NCBI GenBank assembly: GCA_963702935.1
Contig: OY969772.1
Location: 1,116,001 to 1,180,000 of the forward strand
DNA: 64,000 nt
Reading direction: 5' to 3'
Source of the DNA: DAOTWA01 sp963702935
Lineage (GTDB): Bacteria > Chloroflexota > Anaerolineae > Anaerolineales > Anaerolineaceae
How positions within the stretch are numbered: the stretch's first letter is position 1; every line of letters begins with the position of its first letter. The notes beneath the pieces are model-generated. The model saw nothing but the letters and a program-made list of their open reading frames with translations. It did not search any database and was not told the DNA's origin. This document shows positions 25,482 to 35,285 of this stretch, piece by piece. A program made the translations under genes and the position numbers.

Positions 25482-25681
25482 TACCTCTATCGGCGAGAGC
25501 GACGGGTTGCGGGGCTGCCTGCGGAAATCCACGTCTGGGCGCTCAGTGCTCCTGCACCCACTCTACGACTTCCGGTTATACGGGAAAGAGGGCGATAATT
25601 ATGGAGTATGCTCTCAAATCTCTTTTTTAATTTCCCCGCTGCTTTGAAAGAAATATGGTATATTCTTTTAAAGTTAACTGC

Positions 25682-25704
25682 GCTTTGAAAAATTGCTTTC
25701 AAAG
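25682..25704. promoter_or_regulatory. Inverted repeat upstream of the Fic gene
   Basis: CTTTGAAA (25683-25690), 6 bases, TTTCAAAG (25697-25704), immediately before the start codon. A third copy, GCTTTGAAAG, lies at 25641-25650. It is a candidate operator, possibly for the HTH domain of the Fic protein itself. Confidence 0.45.
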
Positions 25705-25712
25705 GATGCACC

Positions 25713-26858
25713 GTGAATCCCACCGATTTTCGCGCTCCCCAGGCTGGGAAAGTGATCCGGACGCCGAAGGGATATTTTGCTTTTATTCCCGCCCCTTTGC
25801 CGCCTGACATCGTCTTTGATGCCCGACTGGTTATGGCTTTGTCACAGGCAGACGCCGCCCTGAGTGAACTCTCCGGCGCGGGAAAGCATCTTCCAAATCC
25901 GCATTTGCTGATCAATCCTTACATTCGCCGGGAGGCCGTTCTCTCCTCCCGAATTGAAGGCACAAAGGCTGAACTTTCCGATTTGTGGTTGGGAGATGTT
26001 GAATCTGGGGAGAAACGCTCAGATGTGGCAGATGTTCAAGAGGTCAGAAATTACGTAATCTCCCTGGAATATGGCGTTCAGCGATTGTCGGTTCTGCCGC
26101 TATCATTACGGCTGGTTCGCGAAATCCATGCTCACCTTATGGAGGGCGTGCGAGGCGAGAAGGCCACGCCTGGTGAATTCCGCCGTTCGCAAAATTGGAT
26201 CGGGCCGGCTGGTAGCAGCCTTGCTGATGCACCCTACATACCGCCCCCACCGGACGAGTTGATGCCTGCGCTGAACAATTGGGAGGAATTCCTGCAGGAG
26301 CGCGGCAGTCTTCCGGACCTGGTCCAATGTGCCTTGATGCACGAACAATTTGAGGCAATTCATCCATTCCTTGATGGCAATGGCCGCGTAGGACGCCTGT
26401 TAATTCCGTTGTTCCTCATGGAGCGCAGAAGATTATCGCAGCCTTTACTTTACCTCTCATCCTATATTGAAGCTCACCGGCAGGATTATTACGAATTGCT
26501 TCAGCGCGTCCGCACCCATGGCGATCGGAACACCTGGATCCTGTTCTTTCTCACCGGTGTGAAGGAAACAGCCCAACAGGCTTTACAACAAACAACTACT
26601 CTTATTGATCTGAGAGAGAGTTACCACAAACAACTCCTTGATTTTCCCAAAGCCGCCACTCTGATCGACCAGCTTTTTGCGAACCCCTACATGACCGTAA
26701 GCCGGGCAGAAAAAGTGCTGAAAACATCCAATCCAACCGCTCGCAAAGCTATCGCAATGATGGAAAAAAAAGGCATTTTGCGAGAGATAACCGGCCGCGA
26801 TTGGGGCAAGGTTTATCTGGCCGGCGCAATCGCCGATGCGATCCAAAATCCGGCCTGA
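25713..26858 (+). CDS. Fic family protein (class II, with C-terminal HTH)
   Basis: 381 residues, GTG start. The Fic core motif HPFLDGNGRVGR (H-P-F-x-[D/E]-G-N-G-R) at residue about 218 is intact, so AMP or another nucleotide could be transferred to a protein hydroxyl. An inhibitory helix SSRIEGT at residue about 77 carries the S/T-x-x-x-E-G motif whose Glu blocks ATP binding, making this a self-inhibited class II Fic. The C-terminal 70 residues (MTVSRAEKVLKTSNPTARKA) form a winged helix, which would allow DNA binding and autoregulation through the inverted repeat just upstream. Confidence 0.88.
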   Translation: MNPTDFRAPQAGKVIRTPKGYFAFIPAPLPPDIVFDARLVMALSQADAALSELSGAGKHLPNPHLLINPYIRREAVLSSRIEGTKAELSDLWLGDVESGEKRSDVADVQEVRNYVISLEYGVQRLSVLPLSLRLVREIHAHLMEGVRGEKATPGEFRRSQNWIGPAGSSLADAPYIPPPPDELMPALNNWEEFLQERGSLPDLVQCALMHEQFEAIHPFLDGNGRVGRLLIPLFLMERRRLSQPLLYLSSYIEAHRQDYYELLQRVRTHGDRNTWILFFLTGVKETAQQALQQTTTLIDLRESYHKQLLDFPKAATLIDQLFANPYMTVSRAEKVLKTSNPTARKAIAMMEKKGILREITGRDWGKVYLAGAIADAIQNPA

Positions 26859-26922
26859 CAACATTCAAAGAGTGCTGTAAACCTCTTGATTTTCACCGTG
26901 ACCGGATTTATGGGTATGAGTA

Positions 26923-27056
26923 AGTGAAGTGGGTGGAGGGGTGGGCAGGTCTGGCCGTTTTGAATGAGCTCGTTCTCCACCCCGCAACCCACCCTTGGGT
27001 CGTTGGCAAGAGTGGTGGGTTGCGGGGCCACCTTCCAGTGGCCCTTCACTCACCTT
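26923..27056. repeat. Family B repeat, long form
   Basis: Starts AAGTGAAGTGGGTGGAGGGG and contains CGTTCTCCACCCCGCAACCC, then CGTTGGCAAGAG and GTGGTGGGTTGCGGGGCC. It closes with CCCTTCACTCACC, the imperfect complement of the beginning. The long form is shared with 36939-37116. Confidence 0.6.
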
Positions 27057-27192
27057 ACGAGTTGTTGGTTTTAGAGCCAAGAAATTTTTACCTTCTTGCA
27101 ATATTCATCCCACCTGGCGCCAAAAGACTTTGACAACTGTTCTTCCTCTTCAGGCGAAAATAACCTCGATCCAAATAGAGCACAATTCTCGA

Positions 27193-27639
27193 CTATTCGT
27201 GCTGCGCGGGGATCAGCGCGTTTTCTACGCACTGGAGATAGGCCTTCGAGGTGAGGGTTGCGCCGCTGATGGTGTCCACGTGCAGCGACTGCGCCTGGAT
27301 GACCCGCTCGTAGAGCGTCTCAACGTCGGTATTCTCGGCGCCCGGGTCCTGACTGCCAACCAGGTGAATAGCGCTCACTTTGCCGCTCGCCACCGTAACG
27401 TCACATGCGTTGACCCGCCAGCGGTACATGCCGCCCGCGTAGGCCCCATGATAGCTGCCATCATTCAGCTTGCTGAAATCGACGGCATTCAGCGGCAGGC
27501 TGGCGGCCTCACGGTGCTCTTTGGAGATGAACGACCAGCCGATCCCCCCACTGACCGCCAGGATCACTAAAATGATGATCAGCGCGATCAGGCACCCCTT
27601 GCCTTTTCTTTTCTGTTTCACGTTCTCTTTCGCAGCCAT
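27193..27639 (-). CDS. Membrane-anchored FMN-binding domain protein
   Basis: 148 residues from ATG 27639. A basic start (KENVKQKRKGKG) and one helix (CLIALIIILVILAVSGGIGW) anchor the protein, leaving an outside FMN_bind domain. The flavinylation motif ISGATLTSKAYL (S/T-G-A-T, the Thr receives FMN from ApbE) is present at residue about 125. It is a close tandem copy of the next gene upstream (27672-28106) and lies in an operon with an ApbE gene. Probably carries electrons on the outer face of the membrane. Confidence 0.82.
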   Translation of the reverse strand: MAAKENVKQKRKGKGCLIALIIILVILAVSGGIGWSFISKEHREAASLPLNAVDFSKLNDGSYHGAYAGGMYRWRVNACDVTVASGKVSAIHLVGSQDPGAENTDVETLYERVIQAQSLHVDTISGATLTSKAYLQCVENALIPAQHE

Positions 27640-27671
27640 CGCAAACTTTCCTTTGCCCTGAAATCCGATCC

Positions 27672-28106
27672 TTATGCCGATTGCGCCTGCACCAGCGCGT
27701 TTTCTACCGCCTGGAGATAGGCCTTCGAGGTGAGGGTGGCGCCGCTGATGGTATCCACATGCAGCGACTGCGCCTGAATGACCCGCTCGTAGAGCGTCTC
27801 GTGCTGCGTATTCTTGCCGCCCGGGTCCTGGCTGACGAGGAGCTGGATAGCGGCCACTTTGCCCGAGGACACGCTGACCTGGCATTCATTGGCGCGCCAT
27901 TTGTACATGCCGCCCGCGTAGGCCCCATGATAGCTGCCGTCGTTCAGCTTACTGAAGTCCACGGCATTCAGCGGCAGACTTCTGGCTTCACGGTGCTCCT
28001 TGGATAATTTCGACCAGCCGATTCCCCCGGCTGCGCCCAAAATAGCCACAATGGTGAGTGCGATCAACCAACCAAACATTTTGTTTTTTCCTTTCCTTCC
28101 ATTCAA
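27672..28106 (-). CDS. Membrane-anchored FMN-binding domain protein
   Basis: 144 residues with one N-terminal helix (WLIALTIVAILGAAGGIGW) and an FMN_bind domain ending in TISGATLTSKAYLQAVENAL, whose Thr is the expected covalent FMN site. About three quarters identical to 27193-27639, so the pair arose by tandem duplication. Its start overlaps the stop of the upstream ApbE gene (28103-28106), implying coupled translation. Together with ApbE it forms an extracytoplasmic flavin redox module; no Rnf/Nqr subunits are adjacent. Confidence 0.83.
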   Translation of the reverse strand: MNGRKGKNKMFGWLIALTIVAILGAAGGIGWSKLSKEHREARSLPLNAVDFSKLNDGSYHGAYAGGMYKWRANECQVSVSSGKVAAIQLLVSQDPGGKNTQHETLYERVIQAQSLHVDTISGATLTSKAYLQAVENALVQAQSA

Positions 28107-29074
28107 TCTAAAATCGTCACATCGATGCCCTGATCCGCTTGAAAGCGGTCTCTCAGACCCGCTGTAACGTAAACCTGCAAATCAGAATCCACCAGAATGG
28201 CCTCGGTTTGCGGAAAGCTTCTCAAGCATTCCAGCCCCTTCTCCCTCCCGGCCACGAACAGGATGGTGGACAACGCGTCGGCTGCCAGCGACTTCTGCGT
28301 AACGATGGACACGCTGATCAATCCAGATTCCGCGGGGTATCCCGTGGTGGGGTTCAGGATGTGATGGCGCCTTTTTCCCCGGCCGTCTATGAAGTATCGC
28401 TGATAGTCCCCGGAGGTCACCACGCTCTGGTCGACCACCGAAACACGCCCAATCAAGCGGTCCTCCTGCCGGGGATGCTGGATGCCCACCTGCCACGGCG
28501 AGCCGTCGGGCTTCGCCCCGAGCGCAACGACGTTGCCGCCCAGATTGGAGTAAGCCGAAGCGACGCCAAATCCCTTGAAAACCTCCCGAATCCTGTCGCC
28601 GGCAAATCCTTTCCCGATTCCTCCCAGGTCAACGGCCTGCCCTATATGGCTTAGCCCGGCGGTCATTTCCCAGGGATCCAGGATCAAGTCGCGATAATTC
28701 ACCCAGGGAAGCGCCTGCTGGATGCTGGCTTCATCCGGCGGGGTCAAGGACGCCTTGCCGCTGTTCCACAGGCGGATCAAAGGCTCGATGGTCACGTCAA
28801 AGCAGCCCGGACAAGCTCGTGAAAATTCGACCGCTTTTGACAGCACCGCGTAGGTATCGAAGCTCACCTTCTCACTTTGTATCCCGGCAGATTCATTCAC
28901 GCGACTGATTTCGCTAGCGGGCAAGAAACGGCTGAGCAGCCCTTCGATGCGCTCAACTTCCCGGCCAACGGCCTCAAGGCTGTCTTCGGCATACGAGCCG
29001 AAAGCCTTGTGGGTCATGACCGTGCCCATGGCATAATGGGTTGTCTGAGCCGCCAGCCTGTTTTCCAGAAACAT
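28103..29074 (-). CDS. apbE: FAD:protein FMN transferase (ApbE family)
   Basis: About 323 residues from ATG 29074 (AAAGAG upstream; a start at 29119 adds 15 residues). The family marks are MGTVMTHKAFG near the N terminus, FDVTIEPLIRLW, the VDLGGIGKGFAGDRI motif with the Mg/FAD site, GGNVVALGAKPDGSPWQVGI, and HHILNPTTGYPA. ApbE attaches FMN by a phosphodiester bond to Thr in S/T-G-A-T motifs. Both downstream FMN_bind proteins carry that motif, so they are its likely substrates. The signal segment is weak, but the enzyme normally works outside the cytoplasm. Confidence 0.88.
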   Translation of the reverse strand: MFLENRLAAQTTHYAMGTVMTHKAFGSYAEDSLEAVGREVERIEGLLSRFLPASEISRVNESAGIQSEKVSFDTYAVLSKAVEFSRACPGCFDVTIEPLIRLWNSGKASLTPPDEASIQQALPWVNYRDLILDPWEMTAGLSHIGQAVDLGGIGKGFAGDRIREVFKGFGVASAYSNLGGNVVALGAKPDGSPWQVGIQHPRQEDRLIGRVSVVDQSVVTSGDYQRYFIDGRGKRRHHILNPTTGYPAESGLISVSIVTQKSLAADALSTILFVAGREKGLECLRSFPQTEAILVDSDLQVYVTAGLRDRFQADQGIDVTILD

Positions 29075-29131
29075 TTCAGACTCTTTCTTTGTGTTGAATT
29101 TTGAATGACCGGCGGCCATCCGGTGGACGCT

Positions 29132-30640
29132 TTATTCCGCCGTAACGAATGCGGGAGGTTGGATGCTTTTCAGGCAGTCGGTATGCAATCCTTGCGCTGA
29201 GCCCGATTGAATGAATTCATCCTCGATGGACCACAGGCAGGTGATTGCGGTCCTATCGGAAATACTATGCCCTTGATAGGGTAAGACCAGGGCGGCGCTA
29301 TTGGGCCATAACGCTTCGGCTCCGGCCATGTTGGCGGGTGGGTCGATCGGGTCCACTTCACCGTTCACAATCAGCACGGGCACCTGCGATCCCGGCTGGG
29401 GATTCTGGCCTTCGGGCGTTAGCCCCGGCGGGGTATACTGGCAACTGAGGGCCTGATTCTGGGCCAGCCACAGGTCGAAGCCTTTGAGATAACTGCCCTC
29501 GCTCAAGCGAGCCACCTCAGCGGGGTCGAAAGCGGCCCATTTTTCGCTACAGCGGATGACGTGTTCCATCATTTGCGCTCCCCACCATTCATAGCTCCCA
29601 TTGGCGACGATGAATTGGGTAAAACCCTTCCAATCGTTCTCCTGGGAGGCGCGATGGATGAAGAGAGGCAAGCTGGCATCATTTGTGGCGTCCTTGGTCA
29701 TGTGGCGGATGACGGCTGCCCAAAAATCGGGGGTGTAGGTGATCGTGCCGGGCTGTTGATCGCCGGGGTTGGTGTACGTGTCGGTGGCGGGCTGACCCGC
29801 CAGGCGGGCCAATAATGCGGCAAATTCCTCCCGTAAGTTGGGGAATGCATCCTGGCAGGCGGCATCAGCCTGGCAGCGCTCGAAAATGTTGTCCAAGGCT
29901 TGCTGGCCGTTGTGCGCCCACCGCTCGAACACCGGCGTATCCAGCAACGAGCCGCCGCCGAGGGTGGCCGTGCGCACGTGGTCTTCGTGCTGCCGCAGGT
30001 AATACTGCGCCGCGGTGGCCCCATAGGAATACCCCACCAGGTTGATCTGGTCATAGCCCAGCGCCTGGCGCACCTCGTCCAGATCGTCCATGGCGATCGC
30101 AGTGGTGTAAAACTGCGGATCCATGTCGATCGCGGCGAGGAACTGCGCTACCCAAGCTTTGAGCCTGGCGTCGGCCTCTGCGGGCGTCAATCCGGAAAGG
30201 TCAGGCTGGTCGGATGAAATCAAAACCCGGTTCGACCCGCCGGTGCCGCGCTGGTCCACATAAACCAGATCGTGATTCTGGCTGAGGGAGGAAGGAAATT
30301 GTTGCCGGGCTCCATCTTCAGTGGCCGCGTCGCCAGGCCCGCCGGCCAGGTAAAAAATCGGATCGGGAGCCGGGTGCTCGCTTTGAGCTTTGATGACGGC
30401 GACGCGCAGATCGATCATGCGCCCGCTGCGCGCGGCCCGATTTTCATAGACCTTCAAAGTTCCGCACTGCGCGCTGTAGGAACCCAACTGGCAAGGCTCC
30501 AAAGCAATGCTCGGGCTTAGGGGAGAGTCGGCAGCGGGTGAGAACGTTGGGGTTGACTGCGCATTCAACGCGGATGCCGGGCTACAAGCAGCCAGAAGAA
30601 GCGCCAAGGCCAATAGTGAGATATTCTTTATGTGGATCAT
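29132..30640 (-). CDS. Exported alpha/beta hydrolase lipoprotein (TAP-like)
   Basis: 502 residues with a lipobox LLLAAC at residue about 19, so it is lipid-anchored outside. The fold shows FYLAGGPGDAAT (oxyanion region), VYVDQRGTGGSN, the nucleophile elbow LVGYSYGATAAQYY, and a TAP-like C-terminal domain with PVLIVNGEVDPIDPP (acid) and LVLPYQGHSISD (His). This is the pattern of tripeptidyl/prolyl aminopeptidases of family S33. Its stop is 58 bases upstream of the ApbE gene's earliest start (29119), so it may share the transcript. Confidence 0.85.
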   Translation of the reverse strand: MIHIKNISLLALALLLAACSPASALNAQSTPTFSPAADSPLSPSIALEPCQLGSYSAQCGTLKVYENRAARSGRMIDLRVAVIKAQSEHPAPDPIFYLAGGPGDAATEDGARQQFPSSLSQNHDLVYVDQRGTGGSNRVLISSDQPDLSGLTPAEADARLKAWVAQFLAAIDMDPQFYTTAIAMDDLDEVRQALGYDQINLVGYSYGATAAQYYLRQHEDHVRTATLGGGSLLDTPVFERWAHNGQQALDNIFERCQADAACQDAFPNLREEFAALLARLAGQPATDTYTNPGDQQPGTITYTPDFWAAVIRHMTKDATNDASLPLFIHRASQENDWKGFTQFIVANGSYEWWGAQMMEHVIRCSEKWAAFDPAEVARLSEGSYLKGFDLWLAQNQALSCQYTPPGLTPEGQNPQPGSQVPVLIVNGEVDPIDPPANMAGAEALWPNSAALVLPYQGHSISDRTAITCLWSIEDEFIQSGSAQGLHTDCLKSIQPPAFVTAE

Positions 30641-30649
30641 ATTCCCTCG

Positions 30650-30880
30650 TTAGTCCTTGTCTGAATTGGAAGGGATTGGGCCGCCGCAGGTGACCGAGAT
30701 CAGGGTCAAATTGAGATCGCGGATGCGCTCGAGCAGGCCGTGGAGCGCCGCCTGGTCGGGCAGCGCCCCGGAAAGCAGGGTCTCATTGGCTTCCAGGTGC
30801 GTCAACTTCAAGCTGGCGAACCAATCCGACCAGCCTGGATCCAAATGGCCTCTGATTTTTATCTCGTAGTATTCCGGCAT
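30650..30880 (-). CDS. Small conserved protein, unknown
   Basis: 76 residues from ATG 30880, which has GAGGAGAGCC upstream (a longer start at 30949 lacks one). It reads MPEYYEIKIRGHLDPGWSDW, has LTHLEANETLLSGALPDQAA and ends with a RIRDLNLTLISVTC strand. It resembles small Chloroflexota proteins that sit beside LAL regulators, as here: the pseudogene at 31022-33761 is next upstream. Function unknown; 9 bases separate it from the hydrolase gene. Confidence 0.6.
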   Translation of the reverse strand: MPEYYEIKIRGHLDPGWSDWFASLKLTHLEANETLLSGALPDQAALHGLLERIRDLNLTLISVTCGGPIPSNSDKD

Positions 30881-31021
30881 CGCGGCTCTCCTCATTTGAT
30901 ATCTCACTGCATTTGCCAATAATTTAGCGCGCAGCGAGAAAGCCTGCATCTGCCAAAAGGGATATTCAGGGGTTATTTGTAAGGGTTACCGGTAGGGGTT
31001 ATCTGCCTGTTGGGAAGGGGA

Positions 31022-33761
31022 TCAGGGGAGGAGGCCGAGCTGCCGGGCGCGCGCCACCGCCTCGGTGCGGTTGGCGACGTCCAGCTTGCGATAGATACTG
31101 GCCGCGTGGGCCTTAACCGTGCCTGGGGCGACGATGAGCTGCCGGGCAATCTCCTGGTTGGTGTTGCCCAGGGCCATGAGGTGGAGGACTTCCATCTCGC
31201 GCCCGGAGAGCGGCTCGACCAGCCCGGCCGACTGTGGGCCAGGAGAACCGGCTTCGCCCGAAGGCGAAAAAGCCTCCAGTAGTTTCCGAGCGTAAAGCTT
31301 ATGACCCGGAGCAGCCGAGCGCAGATAGGCCGCCAGCAATTCTCGAACTGGTTCACCAACATCTAAAAAGATGCGGATGTATCCTTCCGGCTCGGCCAGA
31401 GCAAGGCAGGCTTCGATCAATTCCAAGGGCTTCCGGCAGGCGCTGCTGCCCGGCGACCGCCGCGGCCAGAAGCAGGTTGGATTCGATCTGCCTGGGTAGT
31501 TCGACTGCCGGCCGCCAACCGGGAGCGCCATCGCCATCCTGGCCAGCATTCCTCCACCTCGGCGTAACCCTGCCCTGCGCCAGGCGGATGCGGGCCAGGG
31601 TGAGCCGGTAATATTCCTCGTGGAGCTGGAAATCCTGGCTATGTCAGAATCTGATCGGCCCAATCAGGAAGGGCTTTGGAGATCCCCACTGGCAAGCTGC
31701 ACGCGAACCCTCAAGGTGCGGAAATCCTCATGCGAATTCACGCGGCCGGGATTGCCCTTGCAGTCTGGTTTCAAATTTCTCTACGACCTGCATCGCCCCG
31801 GCATAGTCCCCCTTGGCCTGAAGGACGCGCGCCAGGGCCGACAGTCCCAAGGCATCCGTCATGATATTCTGCCAGGGTTCATTGGCTCGAAGGCCGTCTC
31901 GGATTTGCTGCTCGGCCTCTTCCAGGCAATTCCATTCGTACAGCACCTCCCCCAGGTCGATATTCATGCTGCCGGCAGTATAAATGAAGCGGATGCCGCT
32001 CTCCTGGATGGGGTCCAGAAATTCGCGGCACAGGGAGGCCGCGGCGTGTAAACGGCCTTGCATCAGGTAGATACGGGTCAGGAAGGGGGCCAGGGTGGGG
32101 ATGGCCAGCGTCCCATGGGGCGCCTTCTCTCTCTGGATGCACTTGAGCGAGACCTCCACCGCGCGGTCGAATTCCCCGCGCCTTCCCAGGGCCATCCCGT
32201 AGAGAAAATCTGCCGCGTTGCGCAGGATCAGCTCTTCGGCAGGGATATCATCCAATACCTGGTAATCGGGGAGAGGATCAAATTCCGGGCATGCTTGGCC
32301 GGTGGCGCAAGAAAAGCCAGGGCCAACCCGACAATCGTCTGCATCCACTGCTGTCCAGAATTGGGTCTGCACCGGCCAGCTGCTCGCGCCATGTCATTCA
32401 ACAGCGGGAGGGCCTTTGCGATGTGACCCTGGATGATGAGCAGCCAGGCCTGGTACAGGCCTATTTTGGGCCGGGCAAGGAGCATTTCAGGCGGAAGGCT
32501 ATCCGCCATCTGCAAAACCGAAGGGTCGCTCTCTGCCAAACAGGCGCGGTCCGTAGCGCTCGATCAGGTCTGCTGCCCGGCCAATCTCATGGGCAGCGAA
32601 GAGGTGCTGGATTGCTTCGGGAATGAATTCCTTTCTGCTCCAACCAGGCAGAGGCCCGCATATGCAGGAGGGGGACCAGATCGGGTTGGGCCTGGTGCAG
32701 CCGGGCCCTGAGCAGATCGGCAAACAGGTGGTGATAGCGGAACCAGGTGCGCTCATCATCCAGCGAGACGCAGAAAAAGGTTTGCCCGTTCCAGGTACTC
32801 CAGGATAGACTGCGAATTGAGAGAAGAGAATCGAGGTTCATGACCGCTCTCCACTTTCCATTCTCGAATCCCGGTTATCGCGTCACAGAGTGGCGCGGTC
32901 AGGCGCTCCAAAATCGACGTATACAGAAGAAAATGTTGGATTTCTGGTGGTTGACCGGCCAGGACCTCCTCCAGCAGGTAGTCCAGGATGTAGCGGTTGC
33001 GTGCCTGAGAAGCCTTCGATAAACCCGCGCACGTCTTCACGGTCACGCATAGAGAGGGCCGCCATCTGCAAGCCGGCGACCCAGCCTTCCGTGCGCTCTT
33101 CGAGCATCGCGACCGATCCGGCGTCCAGGCGAAGGCCCATGACGTCGTTCAGGAAACGGGCGGCCTCGGCGGGTGTGAAAGCGCAGGTCGGCGCTGCGCA
33201 GCTCGAGCATCTGGCCGCGCGCTCGCAAGCGGGCTAAAGGCAGCGGAGGGTCTGAACGGGTGGCGATCAGCAGGTGGAAGGTAGCTGGACAATGCTCGAG
33301 TAAAAAAGCCACGTCCGCGTGCACCCTCTGGTTACGAATGAGCTGGTAATCATCCAACACCAGGGCCTCTCCCCGGTAGCGCCATCCAGGTCGTTGATGA
33401 GGCTGGTCAGCACCGCTTCAGAGGGCGCTTGCTGGATTCCCGCCAGCAGCTGGGCGGCCTCGCCCCCGATCGTAGGGTCAGCCGCTTGCAAGGCAGCCAC
33501 CAGATAGGTCAGGAAGCGCCCCGCCTGATTGTCATCCTTATCCAGGGACAGCCAGGCAACCGGCAATCCACAACCGGCGATACAGGAGGCCACCAGGGTG
33601 GTCTTGCCAAAACCGGCCGGGGCGGTAATCAGGGTCAGCGGACCGCGCAGCCCCTGCGCGATCTGTTCCTGGAGCCGCGGACGGGAAACCAGCCCTGGCC
33701 GGGTGAAGGGCAGGCGCAGCTTCGTCCGGATGATCGGGTCAGGTTTATTCACATCTTCCAT
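31022..33761 (-). pseudogene. LAL-type LuxR regulator, shattered by many frameshifts
   Basis: Read from 33761 down, successive frames give the parts of one MalT-like regulator. The N-terminal part has the Walker A TAPAGFGKTTLVA and WLSLDKDDNQ. Next comes VLDDYQLIRN, then ATRSDPPLPLARLRARGQ, then VSLDDERTWFRYHHLFADLL. The TPR-like middle and a LuxR helix-turn-helix (LSGREMEVLHLMALGNTNQE, GTVKAHAASIYRKL) ending at 31022 complete it. At least eight frame changes occur in 2.7 kb, mostly one extra base each. A whole IS lies just upstream. An intact LAL paralogue is at 38433. Confidence 0.85.
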
Positions 33762-33839
33762 CCGTTGCTTTGGGAGACTGCCGGGAGAGGATCCCTATCT
33801 AATTTTAGACCATTTACACTGGTTAGACAAGTTTTGTAG

Positions 33840-35280
33840 GGGTGCATCTCAATTATTTGGCGAGTAGTAAACACGATGCCACAGTTCATCAAAACGGTTA
33901 CTCAAAATAGCCGTTCGTACCGGTAATAATCTTTCTGCTCCCTTTCGGCTCCATTGCATTCCTGGCCCTTTGAAACGAGCCTGGTATTGTTTGGCCCCAC
34001 TTTCGATCATGCCGCTTCCAATGACCCACCCTTCCATACGCCGGTCCAGATATTCCATGCGTCTCTTATTGCTCTCAAAATAGCCTGCTTCCGTGAGTAA
34101 CTCCGCTGCGTTGGCTGCGTCTTTGTTGGCCGAATCCCGGATCGTGGCTGCTATATCTTCAGCTTGGCCTTGATACAAACGGGTTTCCTGGTCATTGAGC
34201 CAACGCTGCGCCAGGTTGGTTCCTTCACCATATAGCAACTGGGCGGCATGCGCCAGGTGAGATTTCGCATGGGACCAATCGACCACCTGAACACTATCAT
34301 AAAAGTGGTCGGAGGCTAAATTCCAGATCCAAACCGCTCCATCAGCTACCACCTGGGTATCGCCTGCCGTTGTCCAGCGTCTTCTTCTGGCTTCTGCCCA
34401 CAACTTCTCCCCAAACACCTCCGGCCCACCCAGGTAAGCCACATAACTATTCTCGACGGCTTGACCCACTTCCAGTTCCTCTTGGGTGATTTCGTCCATT
34501 TTCCCCCTTTTCTCTACCCGAAAGACACTCCCAGCCTTCACTTCTTTCCAGCCTTCTTCGCGTACATTGATCATGAACCCATCCAAACTCACCCCCAGGC
34601 GTTCAGAGCGCAGGCTTTCTCCTGGAACGACCCCTCCCCGCATTTCCACCTGCCCCGCTTGCTCGGCTTCAGCCATTTCTGCCTGACGTAATCCTTCCCC
34701 CCAGCGGTTGGCCTCGCGCCAAGCACTATTGCGCGATACATGCAGCTGTCCCACTTGCTCCAACACCTGCTCTACCCGCTCAAATGGCATCATCCCACTC
34801 AGCCAAACCACTAATTTCCCCACCCCCTCACTCATATGCTTGTCTTGTAGCCCGAGTTGTTCATCCAGGGGGAAAAATCCTGCCTCCACATTCCGGACAG
34901 GTGTAATATCCCCGGCTGAGCTCAACTTCTCCCGCTCGAGTTTCCATCTGCCTCTCGCGCTTCCCTTTGTTCTGCATTGCTCGCCCACACTGGCTACAGC
35001 GTATCTCTTCCACTGGTTGCACCGCTTCTTGCCCACTGACCACATTCTCAATCATCGCCTGACCAAGTTCACCGCGCAATTTCAAAACGATATCCTCGAT
35101 TTGCGTCAAGCTGGGCTTTTGGTTCTCGTCTGTCCAATTCAGCAATTGCTCGATGATTTCATCGGCTTTCGCCTTTAATTCCGTTTGCCTTTGTGCTCGG
35201 GTTTTCTTCATGACAGCAACCTCTATTAGGAGTATTACTGTCCTATTATCTCACTTCCTCCACGTTTCTGGGATGCACCC
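33840..35280 (-). mobile_element. Complete ISKra4-type insertion sequence with 9-bp target duplication
   Basis: 1441 bp. The ends are GGGTGCATCTCAATTATT (left) and, reverse-complemented, GGGTGCATCCCAGAAACG (right). Both are flanked by the same 9 bases GTTTTGTAG (33831-33839 and 35281-35289), a perfect target site duplication that points to recent insertion. One transposase in two overlapping frames fills the element. The insertion point is at the left edge of a family A long repeat. Confidence 0.88.
33849..35211 (-). CDS. ISKra4 family transposase in two overlapping frames
   Basis: Frame one (35211-34861) encodes a helical start (KKTRAQRQTELKAKADEII) and a zinc-ribbon-like CSQCGR...CPECGG, ending at GGRIFPPG. 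Frame two continues as FPLDEQLGLQDKHMSEG to the stop at 33849. It contains a DDE-type core (SLDGFMINVREEGW, VVADGAVWIWN, VVDWSHAKSHL) and the family's WVIGSGMIESGAKQYQARFK. The switch lies at a TTTTTCCCCC tract near 34875 and equals one extra base. It could be a transcriptional-slippage or frameshift site as in some IS, or an inactivating indel. Confidence 0.82.
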
Positions 35281-35285
35281 GTTTT

